From assembly GCA_019009955.1 (NCBI GenBank), contig CM032233.1, positions 95,897,501 through 95,961,500 of the forward strand: 64,000 nt of DNA, read 5' to 3'. A program made the position numbers and the translations under genes. This stretch comes from Riptortus pedestris (lineage: Eukaryota; Arthropoda; Insecta; Hemiptera; Alydidae). This document shows, in pieces, positions 1-11,985 of this stretch. The notes beneath the pieces are model-generated. The model was given only the letters and a program-made list of their open reading frames with translations. It had not been told where the DNA came from and made no database searches. The first letter of the stretch is position 1. Every line of letters begins with the position of its first letter.

Positions 1-326
1 GTTGCCTTGCCTCTCCTTCTAGGGAAAATATAAATATATACATTTTAGTTTGATATAAGATATATATTAAACTGCCTAAAGTATTGAATTTTGTGTAAAG
101 GGTTTTTCTCTATTTAATTTTTGTTTTGCCTACGATACTAACCAGAAGTTTAATGTACACTGTAAATGTTTTAAAATAAAAATAATTCTAGTATTCACCT
201 GCATAATTTATACATTTGATTTTGAAAATGGGTTTCATTTTTACTCATAGAAAAAGTATTTTTTTGTATTACTTTGTTCAAATGATTTTTTTTTATAATT
301 TCCACTTAAAAGAGAATTATTTTTAG

Positions 327-559
327 CATGTGAGTTAAAAGCACCATCAATGTCTGCATTTTTGAATGGCCTTGAAAGCAGTGGATGGTTGAAACACATT
401 AAATCCATATTGGATACAAGTTATTTTATAGCTCATGCAGTTGAAAACGGGATAAGTGTTCTAGTGCACTGCAGTGATGGTTGGGATAGAACTGCTCAAG
501 TATGTTCTCTTGCTGCTTTGATATTAGATCCTTTCTACAGGTCAATTCAAGGGTTTCAG
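327..559 (+). CDS. Myotubularin-related phosphatase (MTMR6/7/8 type), exon with catalytic loop; gene partial at 5' side
   Basis: This internal exon belongs to a phosphoinositide 3-phosphatase of the myotubularin family, which removes the 3-phosphate from PI3P and PI(3,5)P2 on endosomal membranes. It starts after a TTTTTAG acceptor and ends at CAG before GTAATA. It reads CELKAPSMSAFLNGLE then SGWLKHIKSILD, and carries the active-site loop VHCSDGWDRTAQ. The catalytic Cys codon is 470-472 and the Arg codon is 488-490, so this is an active-type enzyme and not a pseudophosphatase. The wording around the loop resembles animal MTMR6, MTMR7 and MTMR8 more than MTM1 or MTMR3; this is from memory of the family. 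The PH-GRAM domain and first part of the phosphatase domain must lie upstream of the window. The exon opens with the last two bases of a split codon. ATG 350-352 is an internal Met, not the start. Confidence 0.93.
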
Positions 560-779
560 GTAATATATAATAACAAATGTATTTGAATAAATTGACTCTT
601 ATTATATTTATCACTTACAACTGTTGCATTATAACAACTGATAATATGTATTTGTCAGTTTCCACAATTATTTGAAAATATTCTTCCATTGTTAAAGAGA
701 ACTAACTCAAAGAGAAAAAAAAATTTGTTTTCTCTCTCTCTCCAAGTAAATATTCTTCACTTCCAACAAACACTGCCGT

Positions 780-1440
780 GGAACAACTAACTCATGTCAG
801 CAAGGGGGCTACGCCCCCTTAACCCTCTTTAAACAAGCGATGCCTTCAGCATCGCCATGTGGTGAAGCAGTCCTTTTGGGATCGCCATGGGACGACTCAG
901 GCTTCGCCCTCGCGATTCTGATTTTTAATTATACATGTATTTTCCAGATTCATTATTCTTATTGTTATATCTTTAAACTTTATCCTTTAAAAAGTTTTGG
1001 CGGCTTTTCTAAGGGAAAACCTCAGTCTCTGGGACCTGAATTGGGTCCCCTTACCACCCCTAATCGTAACCCAAAGCAATCCCCCCCATTGAATAACCCA
1101 AAGGGGAGGGGGTAGCCGTTCATAGCTCGTGAAGGGAACAAATCCAATGTAGCGTTTTTCAAATTCAAAAATCCTTATCTTTCGTTCAAAACATGGGAAA
1201 TTGAAAAGGAAGGACCCAACGGATCCAGAGGGTGCTCTATTACAATTTAAGACCCTGCTCGTCTGAATCAGCCCAGTGGTTCTCACTCCATAGTCGTTTA
1301 TATCTGAAAATCTGAGGGTGTAAAATGGCTTTTTTGAAAAGCCTGAAATTTTATGTTCATTTTCTGGCCTTATAAAATCTATTTTAGGAGGCTTCTTTCT
1401 CCTCTTGGGCATATTCATGTTAAACGTTAGTCTTTAGCTA
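780..1440. repeat. Unclassified repeat with GC-rich hairpin
   Basis: The segment is clearly richer in GC than its surroundings. It opens with a perfect hairpin at 802-820 (stem AAGGGGGC, loop TAC). It also holds near-duplicate phrases around ATCGCCATG at about 851-889. Overlapping open frames on both strands look accidental. I assign no family. Confidence 0.4.
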
Positions 1441-1457
1441 GTATCTGGATAATAGTT

Positions 1458-2215
1458 TTAACAGATTTACCTTAAGGGAAATCAGCTATTGAGGTTATAC
1501 TCGTGACATAATTTTTGTTTTATCGTTATAAAACTTGATATTTAAGCGTTTCATGCAAAATTACATATCAAGTTTGTTAAGAACTGAAATTGGACCAGAG
1601 GGGGGGGGGGGTTACAGGGGGAATTTTTTAAATTTGAAATATCTCCGTTATTATTCGTCGGATCGAAAATTGTTCAGAACCAATCTTATTAAATAGTAAA
1701 TTCAATTGCCTATAAATGTTGTTATTGCATATTTCCTGTAATATGAATATTAACCAAGATAACCCCCTCCCTGCCTTCAGTAAACCCCCACTCCAAATCA
1801 TGTCATATTAACAATAAGCAGTTATATCATGAAATATTGTATTATAAGCTTATATATCAATTATTGTTTTCAAGGAACTTTTATTATATGGGATTGATGC
1901 AAATTAATTCTGCGATGACGTCATCAATTAAGATTTTGTTCTAACTCAAAAATGTTTATTTGACCTATACCATACTTGATTTTTAACCATTTCAGTCAAC
2001 ATTAAAGATCATATTTGTTATTAGCTGAATTCGGAGCTGGAACAGTGGGGGTTTAAAGGGAGGGAAATTACAAAATTCAAAATATCTCGGTTGTAATGAG
2101 CTGGATTGTGAAATGTTATAGAACCAATCTTGTTAAACAATCGATGATCTACAATTTTTATTCTACACATTTTTTCTTAACTCAAATATTAAGCAAGTTA
2201 TTCGTAGAAAACCCA
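1458..2215 (-). repeat. Helitron-like non-autonomous repeat (family A), two tandem monomers
   Basis: The left end carries a slightly mutated copy of the 20-bp palindrome at 1464-1483. Two related monomers of about 430 bp follow. Both contain a phrase like GAACCAATCTTGTTAAA (about 1678-1695 and 2122-2140), preceded by a G-run and a phrase like AAATATCTCCGTTAT. Much of this is also seen at 42487-43100 and, reversed, at 61730-62233. Orientation is given with the hairpin end as the 3' end. Confidence 0.55.
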
Positions 2216-3479
2216 TAACATAAGGCGATTTTTGAAAAAACAAAATACGACCATGTATACTTGGAATAAACAAAAATCGTCATACACTACCCTCATTGGT
2301 ACTTATCTGGCTACCACCCTGCAAAATTATACGCCCGAGTCTCATAGGGGAGGGGAGTTTATCCTCGGAAGAAGATTGATTTTTGTTTAAAAAACATACT
2401 TCAGAGAGGCATATCTCTCTCCAGAGTGGAGATTCCGGAAATTTGATAATTTTTCAAAGAAAAAGCTCGCATATGGGGAACAGGATGCACACGTCAGTTT
2501 GTCTGTACATATAGCCAGTTTGACTGAGAAATTCAGGACCCAACAGTTGACTTTCTGAGTTTGGCGATTTTGACCATTTTTCTCAAAAATTCACCTTTAA
2601 AAAATCCTCACTTTGCCAATTCGAGTAGGAATTTTTTTTTCCCCGCTTGCCCTCTATGCAGTTAGTCTCTCAGCATATTCTGACAGGTCGAACGATGCAC
2701 CACCTAAATTGTGAGGGCTTAAATGCCTCGATTTACGCAAATATTTATGGAATTTTTTTCTCGCTTGCTAACGACCAGAGACTAAGAGGGTCTTTGAGTG
2801 TTCATAGGGGAGTGATTGTTGAAGAAGCCAAAATAGCCGTTGGGGTAGGCCCATTGGGAGAGCAGGGAGATTGGCAAAAAGAGGGGAGTATTAGGAGAAC
2901 CAATTTTGAAGGGTCTGGTTAGGGTGGCGAGGTGGGGTACGGGAAATCGCCTCTGTGGGTACCTAGACCATTCGCTCAAGTGGTAAAATGACACTTTGAA
3001 AAGAAAAAATTAGATGATAGAACGGGCGTTTCACGGCAAGCAAGAAAAATTATACTTTTGAGTTCGATATTCATTGGTCGGGAAGGTATCAAATGAAAAG
3101 GGTTTATCGGATCGGTAAAGCGATACTCGAAACGGGCAGAGAAATGCCTAATTTAATGTGTCATGGGGAAGGTTCAGTTAAAAATTTTTGGAAGGGCTTA
3201 TCTCGCCGGGGGGTGGGAGGGACCTCAAATCTGACAATTTTCAAAATAAATAGGGACCATGAGGAACAAAACAGTACCTCAATCTTCTTCATATAAAAGT
3301 TTTGCAACTCTCGAATTCTTTATTATTTTTTAATGAAACCTGTTCTTTATTATAACATTTTAAAATTAAAATCTGTAACATAAATGTGATGCATTGATAA
3401 CTTACGGAGTTTTACATGGCACACATAAATCCTGATCTATGTGGTCCTCATGTCAACATATTGTTGCAAAAATGAAATG

Positions 3480-4100
3480 CATTAAAAATTAAACAGAGAT
3501 AGTCACGTATTTGGGGAGTACGGAGATCAAAGGGATGCCGCCGTATGGTTGCGCCCGTCCTAGTCAGACCACGAAGAGTCCAGCCAATTCCGCTTTGATG
3601 TTGCCTCTTCTCTATAAATAGTGTACAGCTCGGCTGACAGTTTTAGTTTGTTCTCAGCTGTCTACAAGTGATCATCAGTGCTACAGTGAGACTTAGTTGC
3701 AGTGCGATAAAGTGTTTTTATGTGAAGAACAGTGTTGTGCCGTGACTCTGTAAGTAACAGTATAGTGCCGTGTTTAAGACAGTGCAGTGCCGTTAACTTC
3801 GCGAAGTAAAGAACAGTGCAGTGCCGTGTTTTTGTGAACTTCGTGTTTTGTGATTGGACTGTGTAATCTGAAGAACAGTGAAGCTGTCAGTGCATTCTGT
3901 GAGTAGTAATTAAGAACAATTAACCAAGTGTGTAGTGTATTGTATATAAATTGTGCAGTGATAAAAACTCTGAAACTTGTGTGTGTTTAATTTTGCAATC
4001 CAAAAGAACTCCAATAAACAACATTGATTACTGATTTTTGTAATAAAAACATAGCAATATTTTAGCATTACCATGTCTGATGGCAATAAGCTGTGCATCT
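3480..4100 (+). promoter_or_regulatory. LTR-like or promoter-like segment with TATA box and short tandem repeats
   Basis: A TATAAATA box lies at 3612-3619, and some 30 bp downstream starts a leader rich in AGTG. Between about 3722 and 3830 a motif close to AACAGTGCAGTGCCGTG recurs four times in degenerate form. An ATG at 4073 opens only a ten-codon frame before TGA. Such a layout fits the promoter and leader of an LTR retrotransposon or a captured RNA polymerase II promoter, but terminal dinucleotides, a primer-binding site and gag/pol were not found. Confidence 0.35.
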
Positions 4101-5694
4101 ACTGACCAAACTTGCTGTTACTAGTAGCTTTCCTGGTGATATACCTGCTGATGGTTAGGGCTTGAGAGAGGAAAAGCTATTCCTCTTCATTCAGTGTGAG
4201 CATGCTACACAACATTTCACAGCCACTCCTATTTTAGGAGCTTAGGTTGGTTGTTAGGATTGCTGGGGAACAAAAGGAATTAAACTGCAGGATTTAAATG
4301 GATGATTAACTTAGCATGGAATTTTGAGAGTAGTTTGGATGACATCCTGAATGAATTGGATGCTTAAATGTCAGTGGTTGTTAAGGTACAATACATAGTT
4401 CAAAATATTGTATATATTATATTTAAATCCCCAATAAAGGTGATTGATGGTGTACAGTATAGCACTTCCAACTGATGTATTCTCTTCAAGCTGTAGTATC
4501 TAATACTTTTAGTGACTGATTATGCCCATTGACTGGCTTAACTCCTCTTATATGACTACCTATTTTATTTATATTTTTTTTTTTTGTCTATATTCGTAAG
4601 ACCAACTCATTCCTTATTAACCACCACTTCTTTACTCTTGGGCACTACAATCCAGTAACAAAGGGTAATAGAATGTTCTCCTTATCTTTACCAACTACCT
4701 GTGTTTTTACTGTATTACTTTCTGCTAATAAAGTCAAAACTGAAGAAATGAATGGCTCCATCATGTAGTATTAAAATTGATTTGGATGGAGAAATATTCT
4801 TGATATAGGTATACAATGGGAAACCAGTAGAGCAATAAAGAGATTCAAGTGCATTCTGTTTTGATCTTTTGACCTAAAAGTCAAAGACATATTGGTTTAA
4901 TAATCATATTTCTTAACAAGAGAACATACGTGTAAGAATTTTGTGAACTATAATTAGAATGTTTAAAAAAAAACAGGATTAGTTCAGTACTTTTGATAAG
5001 TATGATCATTTCTGAAGTATTAATGTCTTCGGAGTAGTTTATCTTTTAGAATTGCATACTTTCTAAGTTTTCGAAGGCCTTCCAATATAGTATTTTGTTC
5101 ATTATGAGGCATTATGCCAAAGCTGGAAAATGTGCTTGGATTACAGTGGATGAAATTGCAGTATATGAGATTATAAACTGTGTACTTACTCTTAATATAT
5201 TGATTGTGGACCTTTTTTTATCAAGATTTTTTTAAACAAGAATAATGCATATTAAATATTTAAAATTGTTGTTGCAGCCTTAGGGATGAACCCAATTTCC
5301 CAAACCAGGATGAAATTCTCAAATTATGAGCAAAAACTTTGAATGTAGTATGAAATTCGGCAGTAAACTAGTTTTAAGAATACTTGAGGTTAATAATTGT
5401 CTAAGAACAATATATCATTATATATATGGAAACAAATTGTAGACTCTACAGCCCAATTATGGTCTGTTGTGATCTGGTATTTTGTGGTGCCATTGCAGAT
5501 CAAATATAACTACTTCTTTATTCATATTATTACTCTAGTGCTTTATGATCCTGAGTGAGCACCAGAGGAGCAGATAGAAATCCAGCCTCAAACTCGACAT
5601 TTCTTGTTCAGGCCACTAGGAGAAAAAATATATGTTTAATATATAATAATAAAATTATTTTTTTAAGATTTTGATTCTTATATTTTTTTTCCAG

Positions 5695-5945
5695 GCATTA
5701 ATAGAAAAGGAATGGCTTAGTTTTGGTCATAAATTTACTGATAGAGTAGGTCATTTGAGTGGAGATCCCAAAGAAATTTCTCCTATTTTCACTCAGTTTA
5801 TTGATTGCACTTGGCAACTAATGCAACAATTCCCTATGGAGTTTCAATTTAATGATTTTTTTTTGTTTACTCTTCATGACCATGTTAGTTCTTGTCAATT
5901 TGGGACATTCATTGCCAACAGTGAAAAAGAACGTATAGAGCTCAG
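5695..5945 (+). CDS. Myotubularin-related phosphatase, next exon
   Basis: The exon lies between a TTTTTTCCAG acceptor and a CAGGTAATG donor. It joins in phase 0 to the exon ending at 559, giving [17 protein letters not shown]. It then reads [35 protein letters not shown] and [20 protein letters not shown], all characteristic of the myotubularin phosphatase domain C-terminal to the active site. It ends two bases into an Arg codon, completed by the first base of the exon at 8823. The reading frame is intact and there is no sign of decay. Confidence 0.93.
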
Positions 5946-8822
5946 GTAATGCATTCTTACTTAAGGTGAAATTTGAATTCAATATTATTAGACATTTGGT
6001 AAAAATAGGTATGCTATAACCATGTGCCATAGTTATACACTTAAGATACAGGACTTATATTTTCATATAGGACCCTTACTACAGGTTTTAACTGGCATCA
6101 ATACTATTGTGCATCAGCTATGGACTTTTGAAACATGAAATAAAAATAGTTATGTCCTCTTATTATTATTTTTTTTTTGCTGTCTTTATATAAGCTTAAA
6201 AAAACTCTTGGCTCAGTAGACAGTGAGTGCCTTGGCATGGCTTTGGTGAGAGGTAATGCGGAAAGAAGTCCAATCTCAAATAAAGCTAAATGGAATTTAG
6301 AGTGTAATTTCAGGGTTTGAACCTGGAACCTCGAGCATAATAGCCTAGTACTGAGCTGGACAACTGCTCCCCACCACTCCCAATTTATGTTTAAGTTACG
6401 TTTATGGTGACTGAGGCCTTGAAGTAAATGTAACTTAAAGAAACATTTATTTTAAGACTTGAGCTCATTAATTCTTGTTAATCATACAATTTGCTAAACC
6501 ATGGCAAAATAAAAGGGCTCTTAAAATAACAGGAAGTCTTCCCACCAATTTTTTTATTAAAGCACAAGGCCTTTCAGCAGTATAACATGTCATCATCAGG
6601 TGCTGACATGTCTCTTCATTGATGTATTGCCAGGAACATGCTGATCCAGCTGATGCTCAACGGGCAGTCGTCATAATTCATATGTTGCTGGATGTGGGAG
6701 TTTTTGCACATATTATGAATTTTCACTAACAACATATTGTAGACTGGAGACTCTTTGAATGGCATCAGCTGTTGTCTGGGATTTGAGTTTTAGCAGTTTT
6801 ATGAAAATTGGAATTTTTTTTTTTGTTTTTTTTTATGATTCATGAAACTTTTTTTTTTTCAAGTTTATGGACAAATTTTGATTTGATAGTATTTTTAAAG
6901 ACCTTTTTCAATATTTTCATTTTTTAGTAGTTTTTGAAAAATTTGACTTTTAATTTTTTGGAAAATTTTTATTTTTTTGCAGTTTTTGAAAAATTGGAAT
7001 CATTTTGGTCTGTCTCAGGAAGTCAAGACCATATGTCAGCTTTTCCACTACTTCTTTGCAGTTATAGTTGTTCTTTTATGGTAACTGGTAAATTAAATAT
7101 CAAATACGACATTACCCATTTTACTGTTTTTGAAGAGAGGAGTATTTCTGATTTAATTACGAAGATGCAAGTTAATATACAAGTCTGAATGTTATATGCA
7201 GGGCAGGCTAGTGTCATCACAGCCTCTCATTCACCAACCTCACTCACTTACTGATATATCCTAAAATATCTTCTACAAATTTTAATTATTTTCCTTCATT
7301 GAAGTTCATAATACAATGGTATTATAAGACAAGCCATTGTGGAAAATGTTTGATCTAATACCCATGTTTTATTTTATAAATAAAAAACGGAAATCTTTTG
7401 TATCTTGTATCTTTTTAAGTAGCTACCTATATGCCTCACAATGCATTGTGGACACCAAGAGATTGAATAACCTCCTCAAACCCCAGTAACCATACAGCTA
7501 AATAAAATGTACTGTGCAATCCTCAAACTTTAAACTGGCACCTCTAATACAGGGGCACATTCATTTTACATATTAAACAACTGCTGTCTCCTACTTTTAT
7601 ATATATTGAAAATAAATATTCACCATTTACAGATATTTTTAATTGAAAAGTGATACTAAATATTTTAACTTACTAAAATTTAACAAACAGCAAAAACAAC
7701 AAATTTATGTATTTTCTGGCCAAAACAATAAATCTGTTAAAAAGACCTTTCACTGGCGCGCGTCAAATAATAGAATGAGAAAGTCTGATAGCACTCACTA
7801 ATTTGAACTTCAATTAAATCTCGATGCAATTTCATTGCTGCCCCCCTAGACTACTCATGGGTTTTACCTGCAGTCGTGTGTTAAATCATGAAAACTTTGA
7901 ACAATTATGAACATGTCAATTCAATGAAAGATAATTTCTTAAACAAAGGTATTTCATATTCTACCTAGTTCTTACCAGATAGATAGTAGGTACTGAAGCC
8001 TAGAATATTTGTTTTGGCACGCTCATAGTTAACTTATTGTTCACAGAGCAGAGCAGCTTTGATAGTACCACAGCCATCTTGTAAAAGTTTTTCTCAATTT
8101 GTTCCTTTCATAATTAAACTACTATTGTCAGAATAAAGAAAAGATTTTATAATTTTAAGTTTAGCTGGGAATTAATTTTTTTATATTGAAGATATTAATG
8201 AACCTAATATTGAATCTCGGGAAATCCTGCAATTGTTTGTTTGCCAATCAAAACAATTTGATACCCACTAGCATCATTAACTGCTACTTTTTTTTTTTTT
8301 TACAGTGACATAAGTAACAGTGAAAAACAAAAAGTAGAAGTTGAATGAGCATCGTGCAGTGGTCCTAACTCCATGATGTTCTTACCTACTAAGTATATTT
8401 CATTATATACTAAGTCGAAAGTCATTGTTAAGTCAGTAAATGTTCCAATACATTCAAATTTCTTCCATGGAATGCATTGTATGTTGCAGAAGTAATAAAA
8501 CTTTTTTTGTGCATACCATGTTGTATAGTCACAAAGATGTTATACTTTCTGAAATGTTCGATTTCTTGATTAAGGGTCATTTTTTGAAGATTTAAAAATA
8601 TCATGGGCAGGATATGCAGGCGGCATATGGGCCCATAAGTTTCGGCTGTCCCTAATTGAACAGAGGTTTTATTCTGACTAGTTTTAGAAGCTTGGAGACA
8701 TTTTTCAATAATGTATTGCAGTAAATGTTAGTACCAAGATTTATTATATTAATATTTTATTCTGCTAAGATATAAATAAGAAAAATAGTTTTATTTGTTG
8801 TAAATTTATTAATTATTTTTAG
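5946..8822 (+). other. MTMR intron
   Basis: Apart from a SINE-like segment at about 6195-6375, this intron is AT-rich with several T-runs. I see no further element or exon in it. Confidence 0.5.
6195..6375 (-). repeat. tRNA-derived SINE-like segment
   Basis: On the minus strand the segment starts with a tRNA-like head. CAGCTCAGTACTAGGC resembles an A box, and GGTTCAAACCC, about 30 bases on, resembles a B box. A SINE-style body follows, with GCCATGCC and a phrase ending GAGCCAAGAG. It is not a functional tRNA: the cloverleaf is shortened. Target-site duplications were not identified. Confidence 0.4.
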
Positions 8823-8951
8823 GCTTAAAGAAAATACATTTTCTTTATGGGGTTACATGGCTAACCATATGAGAGAATTCATGAACTCTTTGTATGAAGC
8901 AAAAAAAACTAATGAAGTTTTGAGGCCTAATTTAATCCCACAAAATATAAG
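8823..8951 (+). CDS. Myotubularin-related phosphatase, next exon
   Basis: The exon runs from a TTATTTTTAG acceptor to AAG before GTAATATT. The split codon AG+G gives Arg, then LKENTFSLWGYMANHMREF, MNSLYEAKKTNEVLRPN and LIPQNIR. The pattern TFSLWGY followed by LRPN and a final IR before FWRGMY is typical of MTMR6/7/8-type proteins. It again ends after two bases of an Arg codon, matching the next exon. Confidence 0.92.
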
Positions 8952-9781
8952 GTAATATTAAACGCAATAGTTATATTTCTTATTTCTCATCAGTATACCT
9001 CCCCCAACCCTCCCTCTGGCATTTCACCCTCATATATATTTGACACTCTCCCACTAACCTACTTGTAATTTATTTATTTTCGTATGCTCATGCAGTTTAA
9101 AATGCAGGTATACACAAGTTTTAATCTTAAGAGTACAATGTCGGATATTTTTTGGTAGTAATTTATTTATATAGTCGTACTAATAATTAATTGAAAAACA
9201 CACTTCCCAGTATTTTTTTATGAACATCTGTTAACACTAGTTTCCTTGGAAGTTGTTTTTGAAGCAGTATTCATTATCTTTTAGAACTTCGCTAATTAAA
9301 ATAATAAGTATTTTAGTGTTTTTTATCCCAAAATACAATGCTTGTTTCTTTTGTTTATAGAATATTTTGTAAGTATTCTTATAGAGTTAATAATTTTTGC
9401 AGTGAGGATTTCTTCTTTCCTGATATTCTCTATTTCACTTTATAAAGGAGCAGTACATGAATTATAATTGATACATATAATTTAAAGTCATCTATATCAC
9501 AAATAGTATTATAATTTGAAACCCTCATTCCACCATCTCCTTAGTTCTGACAGTTTATACCATATATAAATAATTACCTGCTAAACACTTTGCCTGATCA
9601 TATCTAGAATATATAGTCGTTACTTTTAGTAAGTAGCTTTATTTTTAACAGTGAAAAATTAATAGCTGCTCAGAATTCAGTGTTAAATTAATTTGTGCTC
9701 AGTATTATCAAATATTATCATACTCATAATTTTGAATTTAATATTTGACATTAAACTAAGGTCAGCCATTATTATGATGTA

Positions 9782-10390
9782 CAGTAGAGCGTCGTTTATC
9801 CGAACTAATTGTGATCGCGCACGTTCGGATAATCGATTTGTTCGGATAACTAGTTTTTTTAAGAAAATAGAATAATTGTATATAACACTTTGTATTCACC
9901 ATTACTTATATTTTTATTGAATATGTTCAACTATTTAACATTAAAAACAACATTAAAATTTAATTACATATTACATATTAAAATACATACTTCCGACGCG
10001 CATGAACTGTTGTCTAGAACTGACCTGCAAAAAGAGTGGGAGAGGCGGAAGGGCTGACTTCCCGCGTTTCCAGCCGCGGAGTAGACTTCCATTTCAGGGA
10101 AACAGAAAGAAGCTCTGATTCCCCGAACGGTAGGGCTCAGGCAGTCCCGCGAACACAAAAGGAGGGAACCCAGCCTTTTCCGTTCTGCTAAAAAGTTATT
10201 CACGCTCTAAACAGGGCATTGCTTCAAAGAATACATATTCTTGAAATTTTCAACTTCTTCATTCCGTATATAATACAGCATGCAAATTGAAATATGTAGT
10301 TAAAAAAAAAAAAAAAAAAAAACTTTCCAAAGCGCGTTCGGATAATTGACGTTTCGGATAATTGACGTTCGGATAAACGACGCTCTACTG
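9782..10390. mobile_element. pogo/Tigger-type MITE, 609 bp, TA target duplication
   Basis: Perfect terminal inverted repeats of about 25 bp start CAGTAGAGCGTCGTTTATCC and end in the reverse complement. A TA lies on each side (9780-9781 and 10391-10392). The CAGTAGA start, the TTATCCGAAC continuation and the TA duplication are the signature of pogo/Tigger elements of the Tc1/mariner superfamily. Both ends also carry extra inner copies of the GTTCGGATAA phrase. No transposase is recognisable inside; the 79-residue minus-strand frame at 9964-10203 is probably accidental. Confidence 0.85.
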
Positions 10391-10757
10391 TAATTACAAA
10401 TTCTTCAAAAATATATAAAAGTATACTTCTTAGGTGTGCATTAGTTATAATTTGGAAACATTTGGAGCCAAAACTGTGTATTTGTACAGTTTAAAATTCT
10501 AAAAATAAGAAAGTGTTCATTTGGAAAATAAGATCAACTTGTTTGACATTTATATAAAGTTTTAAAGGTTTTAAGTTTTCTAGTTAGAAATATTAATAAT
10601 TAAGTAAATAACTTTAACTTTAAATAAGTTTTGTTTAGTTCAGTTGAGTCTTCTGTGCCAAATAAAATTGTTGAATCCCGCTGAGTGCGTATGCGTGTGT
10701 GTGTGTGTAGAGCTTTTTATGCATTAATGTTATTTCTTGTACATTTCTCTTCTCTAG

Positions 10758-10884
10758 GTTTTGGAGAGGAATGTATTGCAGATTTGAGTGTGGTATTCAT
10801 CCTCGTGAAAATATTAGTGATTTATTATTAGCTGCCTCTGGTCACAGTGAATCTCTGGAAGAACACATAAAATTTATAAAAAAG
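10758..10884 (+). CDS. Myotubularin-related phosphatase, last phosphatase-domain exon
   Basis: The exon follows a TTCTCTTCTCTAG acceptor and ends at AAG before GTATTT, phase 0. It encodes R-FWRGMYCRFECGIHPREN, then ISDLLLAASGHSESLEEH and IKFIKK. FWRGMY with RFE and HPRE marks the end of the myotubularin catalytic domain. The LEEHIKFIKK end looks like the start of the coiled coil that follows in family members. The next exon I can identify is about 29 kb away. Confidence 0.92.
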
Positions 10885-11624
10885 GTATTTATTTATTTTT
10901 ACTCATCATATAGTACTTTAATATGTAATCAACCCTCCCCCCCCCCATCTGCTCTTATTATTGTTTTGATGAACGTTAATCTTCATGTTATTTTATTTGA
11001 AACTGGTTTTAAGATTCTCAAATAGCCCAAAATTATCTGTTCTAATTTTAACAGTTGTGACTATTATTAAACAAAAAAAAAATGGGAAGAACCATGAGTG
11101 ACATTAAACCTCTTATATTTCTTTGTACTATAAGTTTCTTTTCTTTACAAAACCCCTTTCCATTGCTTTAACTATAGATGGTATTAATGTTTCCTTACAA
11201 TTTTCATTTTGCTGGAGAACATACAAACCCTGTGCATCCACATCTATTTTAATTAAAGTTTCTCAAATAAACAGTTTCTCAAATAGAAACTGCAAGAATG
11301 TATTAAAACATTATATTTTTGTTTCTGGACATCAACCCTAGATGAGTGTGAGTATAATGAGAATCACCTTGTCTTGAGAATAATAAATTATTTAAATCCC
11401 TTTTTGTTTTATTAATTTTTCATTATCATTCATTTTTCGGGTCAATTAGAACATTATGTTTTTACTTTAGTTCATAAAAAATGACTTATGTGATATTTTA
11501 TTACTAGAAAAAAATAAAATTGCACTGACTTTTCCAACCACAGGTGTTAAAGTTTACTTTTATTTTTCATTATATACATTTTTCCATGTTCTTGTGCTCT
11601 AGGAATCACTGGTCATCACAAAAA

Positions 11625-11985
11625 TATGATGTGAGAACCACATGGCTCCTTTATACTCCGATTAAATTAAATAAACAAAATGTTTGGTTATATTTTGTTT
11701 AAATTATTTTATTTGGAAGTGATATATGGTGTCTTCATCCAAATGCTTCGGATCGAAAAATATAGAACATTATTTATAGGTCTTGTCATGATTAACAATT
11801 CCAATTATGAAATTTCAACATCCAAGGCTAGAGGTTTTTGAGTTCTGCGAGGTACGTACAGACGCCATGCAGAAACTAATGAAAATGGATACAGGAAGAG
11901 TCGAAGTAGATAATTCCATTGAAATCTGAAAACCAAAATTGTTTGCGATTACAGTACTTCCTTTACTTTGTACAAGGAAGTAAGG
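11625..11985 (-). repeat. Non-coding interspersed repeat (family B) with terminal hairpin
   Basis: On the minus strand the segment starts TTACTTCCTTGTACAAAG, which folds into a hairpin (stem TACTTCCTT/AAGGAAGTA). It continues with GTAATCGC, TTTCAGATTTCAATGG and a phrase about GTCTGTACGTACC. I recall very similar wording from repeats in several insect genomes but cannot name the family. It has no coding capacity. Confidence 0.4.

Larger units (their letters stand above)
560..5694 (+). other. MTMR intron filled with repeats
   Basis: This intron holds a GC-richer repeat at about 780-1440, a Helitron-like repeat at 1458-2215, unclassified moderately GC-rich repeat-like sequence at about 2220-3300, and an LTR- or promoter-like segment at 3480-4100. 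The rest (4100-5694) is plain AT-rich sequence in which I see no feature. Confidence 0.6.

Noticed and set aside
6316..6370. Possible functional tRNA gene on the minus strand
   Set aside because: A- and B-box-like words are present but acceptor and anticodon stems do not form; better explained as a SINE head.
9964..10203. 79-residue minus-strand frame in the pogo-type MITE
   Set aside because: No transposase motif; the MITE is too short and is a non-coding derivative.
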